A stretch of 64,000 nt of DNA, taken from Agriotes lineatus (lineage: Eukaryota; Arthropoda; Insecta; Coleoptera; Elateridae). The stretch covers positions 47,397 through 111,396 of the forward strand of contig CALNHX010005213.1 of NCBI GenBank assembly GCA_940337035.1, in the 5' to 3' direction. Positions 1 through 11,879 of this stretch are shown here, one piece after another. Positions within the stretch are counted from its first letter, which is position 1. Every line of letters starts with the position of its first letter. The translations under genes were made by a program, and so were the position numbers. Below the pieces are notes generated by a model, which searched no databases, was not told where the DNA came from, and saw only the letters and a list, made by a program, of their open reading frames with translations.

Positions 1-133
1 TTATTAAGAAACATACTGAAACAAATGGTGGCATTAATATTAAAGAAAAGCTATCCTTGGTACTTAAATGATGCGTTAACTTTCAAAATTAGCATTTATT
101 TATTAATAATGCATATTTAACCCCAAACCAATA

Positions 134-296
134 CAGGGTTTTCCGAAGGCTTTTCACCATGTATCAGTTGTATTTCACTGTATCTTAAATGCTTTTCCCT
201 CTTGTCAACACTTGTCAATATTAACAAATGGGAATTACATTTAACAGAAGGTGAAACGCAATTGATACATGGTAAAAAGCGATTTAAAAAACCCTG
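134..296. mobile_element. 163-bp MITE with TA target duplication
   Basis: The two ends are inverted copies of each other over about 40 bp: CAGGGTTTTCCGAAGGC at the left and its complement, ending in ACCCTG, at the right, with a shared inner ATGTATCA/TGATACAT block. TA dinucleotides flank both ends (132-133 and 297-298), as Tc1/mariner-type insertion would leave. There is no coding capacity, so this is a non-autonomous element. Confidence 0.6.
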
Positions 297-299
297 TAA

Positions 300-940
300 T
301 AGCCAAAGCAGGCAATAGTTTAACTATGAACATTCCTTTTTCTCAGTGTATTAATGGAAACAATTTCTTAGTAGGTACCTTTGACAATAGAATATTCAAA
401 ATCCATTATTTAAGTATATTTTCTTATCAGGTGACACAAACAAAATTTTAAACTCGTAAAGCACTATGCGAATTATTTATATATACTTTTCCACGGTTAC
501 GACTTTATACCTGAGTGTTAGGGTCGCGCACACCTTGTGCTGCTCGGGACTCATTAGAATGTTGAATGCTATATATTGCTGTGTTATTTACAGGTCAGGA
601 ATTATTACAACCTTTTAAAGTTGAACATTTTAATTTTGTTAGCAAATAGTACTAGGTCAAAACGGTATGTTTCAAATTAAATGATGCATAAAAATACTGC
701 TGGCATGTGACTCAATGTGAAAGAATTATAACATTAACTTAAACGTCAGTGTTCATAAACAAATACAATTTAATATTTCATAGCAAGGCCCAAAGGGTTA
801 GATTTCCATAACTAATACTCAATAATGCAAATATAGTCTCAAATCAATCCACTAAACGAGCATTCGATCACATCAAATTGTAAATAGGGATAGTGCCGGC
901 AGAATAATGTGCGAAACACCTGCGAATTAGTGCAACAAGT
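300..940. other. Unassigned AT-rich interval
   Basis: No gene, repeat or RNA signal is recognisable. The only open frames are under 65 codons, without family resemblance, and are best explained as chance in AT-rich DNA. Confidence 0.5.
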
Positions 941-1483
941 GTGTTTTTGATGAACGGGGCAATGCGGAGTGTGTGTGCAGTAGTCCCACATCGACAGCAT
1001 CCTGGAAGAACCATCTGCAGATGGAACAGCACACATACCAGGCACAGCGGGGAGCTCGGGACCTGGACGGCTCGAGAAACTGGTTCCGAACGCTCGATTG
1101 CACACAGCGGCTATATGAGGAAGTTGGGAGTTGGATCGAATTGCGATGATACGGAGCAGGTTCAAACAACAAGGGCGAATTCTCCTGAAATAACAATAGC
1201 CACGTGTACAAGCCAGAAACACCAACAAAAGCTAATCATACCTGTATCAACAGCTGGGTTAAACTGGGATATCAATGCCAGGGACAAACAAGGCCGGAAT
1301 GCCGTTGCCATTAACAATCCTCCAAATGAATATAACAGGATCACCAGTGCATTTTCTCGTCAGGAATCCAAACGCATTCACAAAGGGGTGTTAGTTAGCG
1401 TTTCTCCAAAGCAATATAACAGGATCACCAGGTACATTTGCGTATCAGCAATCCAAAGCTCATCCGGAAAGAAGTGTTGGTAA
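941..1483 (+). CDS. Unrecognised 180-codon open frame with a 28-residue internal repeat
   Basis: I do not recognise this frame. It opens at GTG; the first ATG is at 950. Its last third contains an in-frame duplication: YNRIT is encoded at 1329-1343 and again at 1413-1427, so the period is 84 bp, exactly 28 codons, each copy introduced by Pro-Asn/Lys. A third, weaker copy may begin near 1490 after the stop. The base composition is less AT-rich than its surroundings and the frame abuts an LTR-like patch, so it could be the tail of a retroelement polyprotein. It could also be a non-coding GC-richer stretch, because a 129-codon frame lies opposite it. Confidence 0.25.
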   Translation: MFLMNGAMRSVCAVVPHRQHPGRTICRWNSTHTRHSGELGTWTARETGSERSIAHSGYMRKLGVGSNCDDTEQVQTTRANSPEITIATCTSQKHQQKLIIPVSTAGLNWDINARDKQGRNAVAINNPPNEYNRITSAFSRQESKRIHKGVLVSVSPKQYNRITRYICVSAIQSSSGKKCW

Positions 1484-1490
1484 GCGGTCC
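1327..1490. repeat. 84-bp tandem duplication
   Basis: TATAACAGGATCACCAG occurs at 1331-1347 and 1415-1431. The surrounding sequence (tccaaa upstream, atcagcaatcca/gtcaggaatcca downstream) is also shared, giving a diverged two-copy tandem repeat with a period of 84 bp. The multiple of three keeps the overlapping frame open. Confidence 0.6.
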
Positions 1491-1509
1491 TCCAACAAGA
1501 TATGGTCCA

Positions 1510-2045
1510 AAAGGTGTGCCAAGGGCGACCTGTATATAAAATTAAGTTAGCTAGGCAATAGATTTAAGTTTATATGTAATTAGCTTCTAGGTTAATTATT
1601 CCCGAGTTAATTTTGTTGCCGTCGCTTGCATAAAAAGCCCGCCAAATTTCACAATGGACACACATGTTTTCTAACGGACATCTGTTTCCTGCCAATTTTG
1701 CACGTGTCAGTAACGAGTTTTGGTTCAAATTCCCGCCAAATAGACACGTGTTTTTTGCAACGGTCATTTGGTGCGAGTTTGGCCCCAATTGTTCCAACGG
1801 TAAAAAAATTAAGTAATGTGACATATGTGATCCAATTTGACCTAGCCACAGAAATAAGGAATGTTTTTCAACCCTCCACGGCGCTATGTAAGCTCGTTCG
1901 CGCCCCTTTGCGAGGGCTGTTCTGTTTTAACCCGATTAACTTGTGTTTACGTTGTTGAAAATTGACGAGATTGGCGTAGCAAATAAAGAAGTTGTTTTAA
2001 GTGTTGAGTTTTTGTTTTACGCAAGTGGTATTAAGTCAGCTTACC
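1510..2045 (+). repeat. LTR-like sequence, possibly a solo LTR
   Basis: The stretch holds a TATA-like TGTATATAAAATT near 1530, a second ATAAAAAG near 1630 and an AATAAA polyadenylation-type signal near 1981 followed by a GT-rich tract. This order resembles the promoter and R/U5 layout of an insect LTR. TGGTGAAAC after about 2045 would fit a primer-binding-site start. No second LTR copy, protease or integrase is seen in the window, so the assignment rests on signals only. Confidence 0.25.
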
Positions 2046-2606
2046 TGGTGAAACAAGCGTATGAAGCTCCTAGGTAGACAAAACGCGCGGCACATGTAAA
2101 CCGCCATCAATCGTCCACACGTACACCTGTTGATCCAAGATCCACATCGAGCACCGCGGCCATATGAAACTGCGATCGACGCAGCCGAAATTGAGGGAGA
2201 GCAGGACTGGACTTCGTAATTGGTAACGTTCTGCGAATTATTCTAGCACTGCACGAATTAATTGCCCGAACATTTTGGTTTTAATGCCGTTATACAAGTG
2301 TAAGGAATGATTTTAGAGTAAGATTACATCAAAGCAATCATACTTTTGACCATTAATTCTTAGGAACCTGCGTAAGAGATAAATTGTTATATTTAAAAGC
2401 AAGTTTTGCATAAATCTCTTTACAACCCTGAGAATATTTCATTTCAAATTGAGTCACATGCAGATTATTTAGTAAAAAAAATAATAGCTGTTTGTGGTAT
2501 CCCAAGGCTGAGCTTCGTAAGCTAAAAAAAATTGCAGGTAAGGTGTAAAATTCATTTAGGCATTCCCCTATGTGCAGGGACATAATAAGCAATTAATTAA
2601 TTAGCA

Positions 2607-2620
2607 GGGGGGGGGGGGGG
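2607..2620. repeat. Poly-G run of 14
   Basis: Fourteen consecutive G residues lie in an AT-rich setting. A second long G run (12) occurs at 38078-38089. Such runs are prone to replication slippage and to base-calling error. Confidence 0.95.
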
Positions 2621-2720
2621 TTACAGACGGAATATCACTGCAATATTTTTCTACAACTTGATAAATTTTCAAGAGTCGCGTACTTTTTTTTGATTATTTT
2701 ATGCATTTTGCCTTGACTAG

Positions 2721-3337
2721 AACAATAATATCGACGGATCAGCTCTGCCTCCCTGCAAAATTGAGCTGCACCAACATTTGCTGCGGACAACGTATATAGC
2801 AAATATTTGGGCACACGCTCACCTTCAGGTTCCAACGGCATTACATCCGACTGATTTTGGCTGGGAAGAAAAGGAGGGGATATATCATTTCAAATGGTTC
2901 GAGGGTGAGCAACTACCTTCTTCCCTTGGAGATATAATTATGGATGATGACCAAAAAAGTATTGCAGGTTAGAATATTACTGATATATATCTCTCTCATT
3001 TCATTATTGTTTTTCATTATTTCAATGTAAATTTTTGATTATTTTCTTTTTAATTGTATCTATATAATTTTAATTTAAAAATAAAACTGACTAATATTTA
3101 TAACAATTTTGTAAAGCATATAAACTTTTTTTATAATTCATAATCCGATTTGCGTTACAATTTTGCTCTCGCGTGTTATACGTTTTTATATTATTAACAT
3201 CTATATCTTTTAATATATTATTATAATATATGTTTACAGGTGATGACCAAAGATATTCACAGATCGACATCAATTGCAGCGATAACGAAAGCGATAATGA
3301 GTTCGATGGGAATGAATCCGAAGAAGGCCAAATCTAA
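2721..3337 (+). pseudogene. Two-exon remnant of a multicopy repeat-associated gene family
   Basis: An open frame from 2721 encodes ALPP, then a His/Arg-rich helix, then a DFGW motif and LPSSLGDII. It runs into ATTGCAG followed by a GT donor at 2968. A pyrimidine-poor but standard acceptor (TTTACAG) ends at 3239. Joining 2967 to 3240 keeps frame and adds an acidic tail rich in Asp, Ser and Glu ending at TAA 3335-3337. The order LPP...H..R..Y...IW...P..W recalls a multicopy, transposon-linked insect family that normally continues into a Cys-rich CXC domain; that domain is absent here. No initiator ATG is seen and the 5' part is missing, so this is a 5'-truncated relic or a diverged short form. 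The splice sites are read from sequence; the family link is from memory and weak. Confidence 0.4.
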
Positions 3338-3569
3338 AAAAATTGTTTGATACATTACTTTATTAATTTACACGTATTAGTACACTATATATGTTTATTT
3401 TTATTTTTAGTATATTTTTTGTAAATAAATGCTAAAAAATTTCAAATAATTAATAGTAAACCTGTTTTTTTATTATCTTCCTTTAGAGCAGAAATGTTAT
3501 ACGTAGGTATATATTATCCAATAACGGCACGGACGTGCTGCGTTTAATGAGAAAAGTATAGATATCTAA

Positions 3570-3823
3570 TACCGCAAGAGCTAAGATTTGGTAATACAAT
3601 AGTTAACTGAATAAGTTAAACAAAAAAAATATCCAGCTTTATATTTAGTGAGGGAAAAGTGTCCAGCTGATGCAATCAAAGATACAACGCGCCCAAGCGC
3701 ATACCGATGTGCAGCGTCCTGTATCAGCTGGGCACTTTGCACCCACTAAATGTAAAGCTGGATGTTTTTTCTATTAAGTTATTAACTTAACTATTACTTT
3801 ACCAAATTTCAGCTTTTGCGGTA
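3570..3823. mobile_element. Foldback MITE, about 254 bp
   Basis: Outer arms TACCGCAAGAGCTAAGATTT (3570) and the near-complement ending TTTTGCGGTA (3823) pair. Inner arms around ATATCCAGCTTTATATTTAGTG and CACTAAATGTAAAGCTGGAT also pair. The whole unit can fold into one long hairpin with a small loop near 3695. A partial copy of the arm tip (GGCTTTTGCGGTATTAG) recurs at about 3951. No coding capacity. Confidence 0.65.
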
Positions 3824-3829
3824 TCAGTT

Positions 3830-5975
3830 TACTCAGCGCATATTTTTTACTTCTTTATGTGAAAAGCTAGGGCATAATTCACCACTCTAAATTCGGCTGG
3901 CTACGTTTTTTTATTTATTTATGACATAATGAACATGGTAACAAAGTTCGGCTTTTGCGGTATTAGTTTTTTTAATTATTATTTTACCTGTGTGGGAGAA
4001 TGCCGCAGCTACACCCCCCGGAAGTGAGCCAGCTGGAGGTCCATTCACTAACTAGTGATATCAAATAAAGCTTAGGAAACATTTTCATCTTTTGTGGTTT
4101 TAGTCATTAAAAAAGGTCGCTGGCTCCCCGGACTACTAATACAATCACCATGTCACTTTGATTGAAAATGAACCGAAATTTTAAATCCTTTTTTTTTGGG
4201 TATTGGATGAGTCTAGGAAAGCTTAACTTCAAGTTATTGACCATCCGCCATCTTAAAAAAAGGCGCGTCTGATTTTTTTTTATACCTCGGTCCCCGTTAA
4301 CGGTACATAAAAATAAAGGAAACCTTTTATTTACAATTTTTATGCTCTACAATTTATGTTTATTATCTTTTCCACGTACGAACAATAATAGTCGAGATAT
4401 CGAACACGAAAAGAAAGCGTGAAAAGGTCGAATTTTTTTTCTCGATTCTTCGTTTGTCTGTTGTTTCTCGTTGCATTTAGCGAACAACTAGCTGTTATAA
4501 AACTTGCAGAGCTTCAAAATTGATGCAATTTGACCAACTTTAAATTAAGAAGCAAATGAAATTACGATTTGTGGAGGGGCCGTAATTTTGATTTCAGGTA
4601 TCGTACTATTACATAAATGACATAATAAACGTCATTAGATTTTATTAGAATCATTATATTTCGATTTTTTTACTATCTTAAGCGCTAGAGCAATTGTAAT
4701 ATTATTTTTGAATTCCTTGCTGAAAAGGGTCTGAATGTTTTGGTTAAAAATGAAGAAGTATAAAAACATATAAGCCAAAACTAGAAATTTCAGTTTTTTT
4801 TGCGATATTTTGAAAACTAAAGATGACAGGTCAAATTTATTTCCAGATTTTTAATCAGCAGAAAGATATGCAACTTCGCCCTAATTTAACCGACTTCGTA
4901 TCTCTTAAGATAACCGAGATTCCCATGCTTGAACTCGAAAAACGGGCACCTTGTATATAGTTATCCATGTCTTCTGCTGTTATAGTGTAGCGTTTCATCT
5001 TTTTCCAGGGCTTTGGTCACGTCCTGTACTGATTTGAGGTTTCAGTATCAGTGATGTTTCGTAGTGATGGTTAATCATAGAAGATTGCCAGCGTACAGCC
5101 CCATGATCAAGTAGTTTTGGTTTGGAAAGCTCTTATCTGGTTATTAACTGAGTTATGTACACATTTTACATCGTAGGCGTAAACAAATGAACAAAGAACC
5201 GTTAACCTAGTAATAATTAAAAGCACAGTAATGAAACGTTGTATTTTGTTCACGCGTCTTGCAAATACATTCTGCAAAAATTGCTGTGAATGTAAAATTG
5301 GTGGCCTAGAACGTACCAATTAAAATTCCGATCTGTTAATTTACGATTTAATTACGAATTTTTATAACCTGAAAACCTACAATGAGAATTATGCAAGTTA
5401 TATGTTCTGCTTAATTTGATCAAAAGTCATATTCATGGTTTTAAAAGCGGCGTGACAGAAATATTCCTATTATCCTCATAGAAAATCGATGTACCAAATA
5501 AATCACTTTAAAACGATTTTGAGAAATTGTACCTATAATAAAAAATAGATTTAATTTTTGTAAAGGATCCAAGAACCAGAAATAACATTGTTTAAATAGA
5601 ATTGTAAGTCACACAAATATGTTACCAATTTAGTGTCGTTTAAACTGGATTGTAATCAGTTTAGCTCAGTCTTTTGCAATTAAATTTATAATTATTTATA
5701 ATTAAGTATGGTACAAGTGAATGAAGAGGCAATTTATTTATAAGGGGAAAACTGTAGGTCACGAGGCAAAGCCAAAGGAAATGATTTCTCCGAAAAGGAA
5801 ACCAATGTAGGCGTAGAACTATTAATACGTAGAAAAGACATCAAAGATATTTTGGAAGTAATATCTATTTCAGAAAATAATAGAAACGTACGTGCCGACA
5901 AACATTTACGAAGATGGAGTAGCAATTTTATGGGAAAATGTTAAACCTAGTTAAAACATTAGTAACAATTTTCTA
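3830..5975. other. Unassigned AT-rich interval
   Basis: No gene is supported. Short open frames at 5107-5319 and 5734-5925 (minus) have no recognisable motif. A phrase of the type seen at ends of insect repeats (GCACCTTGTATATAG near 4948) suggests degraded repeat DNA between 4050 and 4970. Confidence 0.5.
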
Positions 5976-5980
5976 AATGT

Positions 5981-6234
5981 ATACCGATGGGGCCTCAATT
6001 ATATAGGTATAACAGCAATGAGGTAACATGAACAAGAATATAACACGTATTGCTTGAGTAAGAAGAGATAAACATAGTAGCAAATATTCGAGAAGGCTTG
6101 ACGATTAATTTGTCAACTAAACATGCCTACTAAAATAATTTTTTCGTATGGCCATCTCTTTCTTACTCAAGCATTCTATTTTGTTATTAATGTTATCTCA
6201 TTGCTTATATATATAATTATGGCCCCATCCGTAT
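5981..6234. mobile_element. Foldback MITE, about 254 bp
   Basis: The ends ATACCGATGGGGCC and GGCCCCATCCGTAT are inverted copies. Pairing continues through the TTGCTTGAGTAAGA and TCTTACTCAAGCA blocks about 70-90 bp inside, so arms of roughly 95 bp surround a short loop. Non-coding. Confidence 0.65.
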
Positions 6235-6764
6235 GTTAAAACTCGGTTTAAAAGTCTGAAGCCATTTATGGCGTCATTAGCAAGAATGCGCTGCAATCAC
6301 TGCTGTAAATATTTACGAGTTTACGATAAGGAGAATTATTTGAAATTAAGGTTGCGTTGACTCATATTACTTAAAAAAAGCGGTAAAATTTCTGTTTATA
6401 AAAATACAGCCATACGCTCAACGTTACTAGTACCTATGTTTATTTACATACATCCTTCCTTATTTCGTTGACTGACAAATGTGTATCAGACAAAGCTCGA
6501 CTCGGTTTTCACTTTCTGGAAAAAATGCATCTCACTGGAATTTGCATTTTGCGAAAGCTGTGCTGCAATCAAACGTATCCGTCGAACTATGTTTGCAAAT
6601 ACACAGAATATCAGTTGAAAGAATCGGAAGTAACATCGAATAGCGTGCTGCTGAATAATGCATAATGCCGTATCGCTATGCGACCCTTTGGGGTGAAGGC
6701 GCCATGCATATTGCATGCTATCTTTCAGCTACGGTTCCCTCTTTGACTTCAGTCGCCTAATTGT

Positions 6765-7510
6765 CTAGATCTGTTTTACACAGATTATCTCTCATGGTCT
6801 GAACACATCTCAGATGTGTGTAACAAAGCCAATAAGCTTCTGTATATACTACATAAAGCATTTAGGAACGTCTCTCCAACTACATTTGCCAAACTATATT
6901 GCACATATGTTCGTCCCATTCTGGAATTTGCTGGTCCTGTTTGGCATCCGGACTTAATTAGAGACAGAAACTTATTGGAAAATGTACAGCGGAAAGCAAC
7001 TCGCCTACCATATGGACGCTTGCGACCATCATACTACGAACGGCTTGAAGTTCTACATTTAACCACCTTCGAAATGCGACGCTCTCGAAGTGACTTAATT
7101 ATTACTTTTTGCGCACTAAATAGACTGTTCTCTTGTGACGTCAGTTCTCTCTACAAACTTAATGCCGATGACCGTCTCCGGGGCCACCGTTTGAAGTTAA
7201 AAAAAGAGTTACCAAGATTAACGTGTAGAAGATCGTTTATTGTAAACCGAGTGTTTCATATGTGGAACAGTCTACCTGTCGATATAGTCGACGCTCCTAC
7301 GATCAATACATTTAAAAACAGAATAGACATTTTTCTTTCCGTTTTTGTTAATAAATAATTCAATTATGTTATAATTTCAAATCTAGATATAAGTGTCTTA
7401 TATAATTATTATTGTTTAGCGTTACAAGTTATGAGTTAGTTTGTAATCAGAGCTTCATAGGGTCATTCCTCTGCTCTGCGTTTATTTTAATAATAATGAA
7501 TAATAATTTT
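6765..7510 (+). mobile_element. 3' end of a CR1/Rex-like non-LTR retrotransposon
   Basis: The frame from about 6765 to TAA 7356-7358 encodes the region C-terminal to the reverse transcriptase catalytic core. It includes W-S-E-H-I, then LLY.L, LY.TYVRP.LE.A.PVW, Q.KAT, the Y.ERL..L.L.T.E.RR.R.DL block and the terminal F..R....WNSLP..IV.A...N.FKNR.D. This is the conserved tail of CR1-type LINE ORF2. The catalytic FADD motif and endonuclease are absent, so it is a 5'-truncated copy. The 3' UTR ends in a short (TAATAA)-like run near 7485-7510, usual for this group in place of poly-A. The frame is unbroken for 180+ codons, which suggests a fairly recent insertion. Confidence 0.85.
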
Positions 7511-8105
7511 TAAATCTCGCATCCTGCTTTCAGTCTTGTTCCGACGTAACTTGCCTATGCAGCCAGGGCTTCGAAATAAAAGCTTCTGTGCTGAATCGTA
7601 AACATTTGTAGAAAACGACCGTGAATATATGATCTCCTTTAGTTCCTGAAAGGATTGTTCTCTCAACATGTATATCAATGCTGCAGCGACGTGACTGAGT
7701 CTGTTTTTATAATATCCTAAGATCTGGCAAGGGTTTGTACATATAATAATGAAATTTAAGCCATCACGTGGTTTTCTTCTGTATAATAATACTAATAAAA
7801 CATTTCTGAATTAAAAAGAGGAGTGGTTTTGCAAAGAGATGGCAAATCAGGTGTATTCCACCCCATATTTTGGCGTTTACATTTTGCATAAAACTATGGA
7901 TCTACATTATTTGCCTCGCCGCATAAAATTATAGCTGCAACGCCTAACAACGGATTGGGATTCACACACATAAAAAAGCTCTCACTCTATTAGCATCTGC
8001 TCTTGCTCTGGTTGATCTGTAAATTCTTTGTACCGGCATTGGTTTGAAAACAATAAGTTTGGTAAATTATAGTTATACTAGCAACCAGTGAGACAAATGT
8101 CTCAT

Positions 8106-8329
8106 TTAATAACTTTTTTCTCTATCTCTTACGGTTTGGCTGCTGAAACAGCGTCCCGGACGGACCAGCGTCCCCGGACGGACGGAAATCACGTGATTTC
8201 TCGAAAACCGGAAGTGTCACGTGACTGAAATTCGGTTCCTGACCTGACATGCCCATTCCAAACATATAACTTTAATAACTTTTTTCTCTATCTCTTACGG
8301 TTTGGCTGCTGAAACAGCGTCCCGGACAG
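8106..8329. repeat. Direct repeat pair, period 166 bp
   Basis: A block of about 58 bp starting TTTAATAACTTTTTTCTC and ending CAGCGTCCCGGAC occurs at 8106-8163 and again at 8272-8329 with hardly a mismatch. The spacer includes CACGTGATTTC and CACGTGACTG. The GC-rich tail (CGTCCCGGACG) is repeated again in degenerate form. The mechanism is not evident. Confidence 0.75.
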
Positions 8330-9700
8330 ACAAAACAGCGTCCCGGACGCATATCCGTATCGAACGTCGCGTATCGCAAAGTCGGAAGCTACCGGATTGA
8401 GCCGATTGGAGACGTGTAAAGGACGCGCGAAATCGTATTTGTGGGTGCAATATCGCGCGTCCGATAACAGCTACCTAATGCATGATAAAATTCTTCAGAC
8501 TTATTTAGTTTTGTTTACAAAGTTGTGAAAGTGTGTATTGCAATTAATTGGATTTGCAAAATGGATATTTATCCCCAGAATTATGAATACAAACTAAATG
8601 TCAATACATTGAGAACCAAATTTAGATCCGAGGAAGAAATTGTAAGAAGTGCTTGATTTCTGACTTGTAACTGAAAGTTAGGTTAGAATTTAGCCGTCGT
8701 TTTTTTTAAACGGATGCAAACAGCGCGGAATACTCATTCCCAGTGGTTAGTTTGAGTTATTTTTTGTTGGTGAAAGTAAACCAATAGTAATTTCAATATT
8801 TACCTGGTACTTTTTACAAGTAAAACGTGGTTCCAAGAATTTCTATTCTTTTCACATACTTATGTCTTAGCCCTAGGTGGCATGTGCCACTTTAGTCCAG
8901 GAAAATAAGGAGAAAATGAGCGAAACTTTTTTTATAGAAAAGTGTAGGTTTTGAGAGCAGAAAACATATGTCACACACAAAAACAACCAGCAACATACAG
9001 CTTTTTGAGATGCATCTTCTTTGAGATATTGGCAGTTTTTGGATAAAAAAATCATATACAGGGTGATTCATAACTGGTTGAACAAAATGAACAGGCGTTT
9101 CCAGCATCATGTTCTGGTTAAAAAATGCGAAATAAAATTTTTGCCGATCGGGTTTTGTTTCCGAGTTATTAGACCTCAAAGTTTTCGGTTAAGATTTTAA
9201 TTTTTAACATTAACAATACCAGGCCATGATTTCAGAAGATGCATTTATTCAAAAAAAAGTTTCATATAAAAGTTGTTCATAATTGAATATCCTACAAAAT
9301 TGCACCTATAAAAAATTTCGATTTTCCAAACAGTTTTCTCGTAAAAGCAAAAAAACGTATGTATATTGGAATGGTTGCACCTCTTTACATTTAAATCCAT
9401 ATATTTATTTACTTTAATATTACTCAATGCAATTTGAGACTCTAATAGGGTGTGGGTCATTAATCTAGTTATCTGTTCTTTGATATTCTAATTTTATATA
9501 AATTTTCAACTATTGACTGCTACTAAATGTCAGTTTGACTTTAAACAACTATCAAACAATAATCACATCAAAATGACAAATATTCTTTCTACTCACAAAT
9601 CAAAGACTCAGTTCACTATAGTACTGTGTTATATTTATTTCAAGTGTTTAATTGTCATTTATTCAATATGCTTCTATAGGACTAATTAAAAACCAACCTG
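8330..9700. other. Unassigned interval with repeat-end phrase
   Basis: No gene seen. TATACAGGGTGATTCATAAC near 9056 is the kind of phrase that begins many insect repeats, and the element at 17042 starts with a similar CAGGGTGATTC. Short open frames on the minus strand (8892-9179 and 9245-9460) lack motifs. Confidence 0.45.
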
Positions 9701-10620
9701 ATTTTCTCTTATTTCACTGTTATTCACATTTAACACCATTGCTCCTGACGTTCACAGCTAAGCTCATTAACAGCCGATGCTCCATACTCCTCCAACCAAC
9801 TCGAACACGTCCAAACCCCAGGCTCCTGCACGTTACCGTCAATCGAACAGCCTCCTGGTAAGTTTCCACTAACAGATGGTATCGAAACTAATTTCCCATT
9901 GTCCTCAGCTCCTACCTTGTGGTAACCAACCTAAATCAATCAGCTACACTGGTAACTCCCTTCAATAATCACCAAATCCAGTAATTAGTATAACCCATTC
10001 CTCGCATGTAGTAAACCATCCAACTCCAATCAAATATTATTTTATTCTTCTTACTTGCTGCTAATTAAACCATATTCCATTATCTTTTCAATGACTGCAC
10101 ACTTGTATCATTTCATAACTATAATCTCACTTAATTTCACCTCGCAGATTTGTTAAAAAACCTTTTTATGTGTATTCAGCCAAATTATTTATACAAATAA
10201 AGGCTAAGTTTCCAGTTTTTATTAATACAAAATTATTTTTTCCAAAAATATGTCTACATTTTATGAGTTTGTTATTATCACTATCTTAAACAAATTTTAA
10301 AATTATGCTAGTTACAATATTATTAATGCACTATTTTTTAAAATTAGATGTTCTGAGTTTTACCTACTACATGCTATATTCTAGTAGTAAGCATATTTGT
10401 CACATGATAACATTATCTTATCTTTCATATTAACGTTCACCACTCTGATTGAATACTCAATTGTTATAACTTAACAAAATTAATTATCAATTGTCTCAAA
10501 TTTAATTTCTATTACTCAATTCAACTTAACCAACAATCTTATTCAAAATTTTCTAAATTTAATTGTATTCATCTTCCAAATGTATTCCTTTTAATATTTA
10601 TTTAATAAGTGACCTATGAA
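9700..10620. other. G-poor (strand-asymmetric) tract
   Basis: For about 900 bp the plus strand is made largely of A, T and C with few G residues (for instance the stretches around 9940-10150 and 10430-10600). No open frame or repeat unit explains this. It could be the untranslated end of an old element or a transcription/replication skew. Confidence 0.5.
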
Positions 10621-11049
10621 GTAGAGTAAAGAAGCGTGAAGAAAAACAGGCGCAAGCCTAATATAAAAGGAGAAAAAGAAGAAGAAAATTGCGGGAAATT
10701 CTTGCAAAGTCTTATCTAATTTTCCGAGGTTTGAATATTTATGAGCATCAAACGTATCATTTTATAGGTTTTCGAGGGTGTACATTACGAATTAATTATG
10801 CGCTTTTTAATGTTTTCCAGAAAAATATGTTTTCCGATATTCTTTTTACTTTGAATATTAAAAAATAATTTTTTTTTAATATAATGAAATTGAGAATTTA
10901 AATTTGATGACAATAGGAAAGGAACTTTCTGAAGCTGCAAATGTAGAATAACAAAAATAATATCAATATTTAATATGAAAAAATGACTTATTATTATGCT
11001 TTAACTTTAAAAAATAAAATATTACTATATGAAATTGCTACAGGGGTAA

Positions 11050-11593
11050 AACCACCGAAAGATCTATTTTGTCCGCTGCAACTTGAACAAATTTCGAAAA
11101 AAGCAGTTATAGTGACAGATCAGACCAACACAGTACATGAAGAAAGAGATATCAGTGATTAGCAAGAACAATATTTTAATATAAATGACTCAGATAAAAT
11201 AACAAAATGGTCTAAATTTATATCAACATTAGACAATAACGTTAAACAAGGTTTAGAAGATGATCCATGCGGTTTCTCAGAAGCAATAAATGCTTGTTGT
11301 GTAGCTTAGGACAAAAACGTGAATTCCACTTAACATTAATAAGTGGATTATTTGGAATGTTTAGATTTCATCAGGCTAAACCCATCAGAATTATCAATAA
11401 AACGCAGAAAAAAGGGAAAAAGATAAGCGTCCAACCAACATCTATTGCCAGAAGAAAATCGATAGCCATAGGGAAAAGAAGATTACAGTCAGGAGGAAGA
11501 ATTCAATCACTCATAAAGAAAAACGAAAAAGCATCACATTCATTGAATAAATTTGTCACTTCGAATGTTAGCTTAGGCGATAATGAGTTTTAA
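11050..11593 (+). pseudogene. C-terminal relic of a multicopy repeat-associated gene
   Basis: The last 108 codons (11267-11593) end in a basic segment with the pattern VQPT.IARRK, then a Gly/Arg stretch RRLQSGGR, then SHSLNKFV...SLG. This order is shared by the tail of a multicopy insect family often annotated as SWIM-domain or Mutator-linked proteins. Upstream, frame +1 from about 11050 gives a plausible continuation but holds TAG at 11158-11160 and must shift frame near 11300. The recognisable domain is missing. Family placement is from memory; the broken frame is visible. Confidence 0.4.
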
Positions 11594-11735
11594 AAATAAA
11601 ATTAGTTTTATTAAAATTGTTATTCTAATATCTATTTTTGTTTTCTTTAACTGTGAAAAAGTATGTATACCTACTAAAATAATCTGTTTAAAATTCGATT
11701 AAAATTTAAATTTTCAAAATTTGCAGCCGTTTGTA

Positions 11736-11877
11736 CTGTCGTGAGCTAAAATCTAGTTGTGTACATCTAACTTTAATTTTTGTGGCATTGTCAGTTAATT
11801 GTCAAAATTCTTATTGAAATAGAGACAGATTTACGTTAGAACAAAATAGTTGTCCTAATTTTTTTTGCTCACGACAG
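11736..11877. mobile_element. 142-bp MITE with perfect 12-bp terminal repeats
   Basis: CTGTCGTGAGC at the left and GCTCACGACAG at the right are exact inverted copies, each flanked by TA (11734-11735 and 11878-11879). No coding sequence. The TA duplication points to Tc1/mariner-type mobilisation. Confidence 0.75.
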
Positions 11878-11879
11878 TA

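Noticed and set aside
1510..2045. Full LTR retrotransposon
   Set aside because: Only one LTR-like block is seen, with no second copy, reverse transcriptase or integrase within the window.
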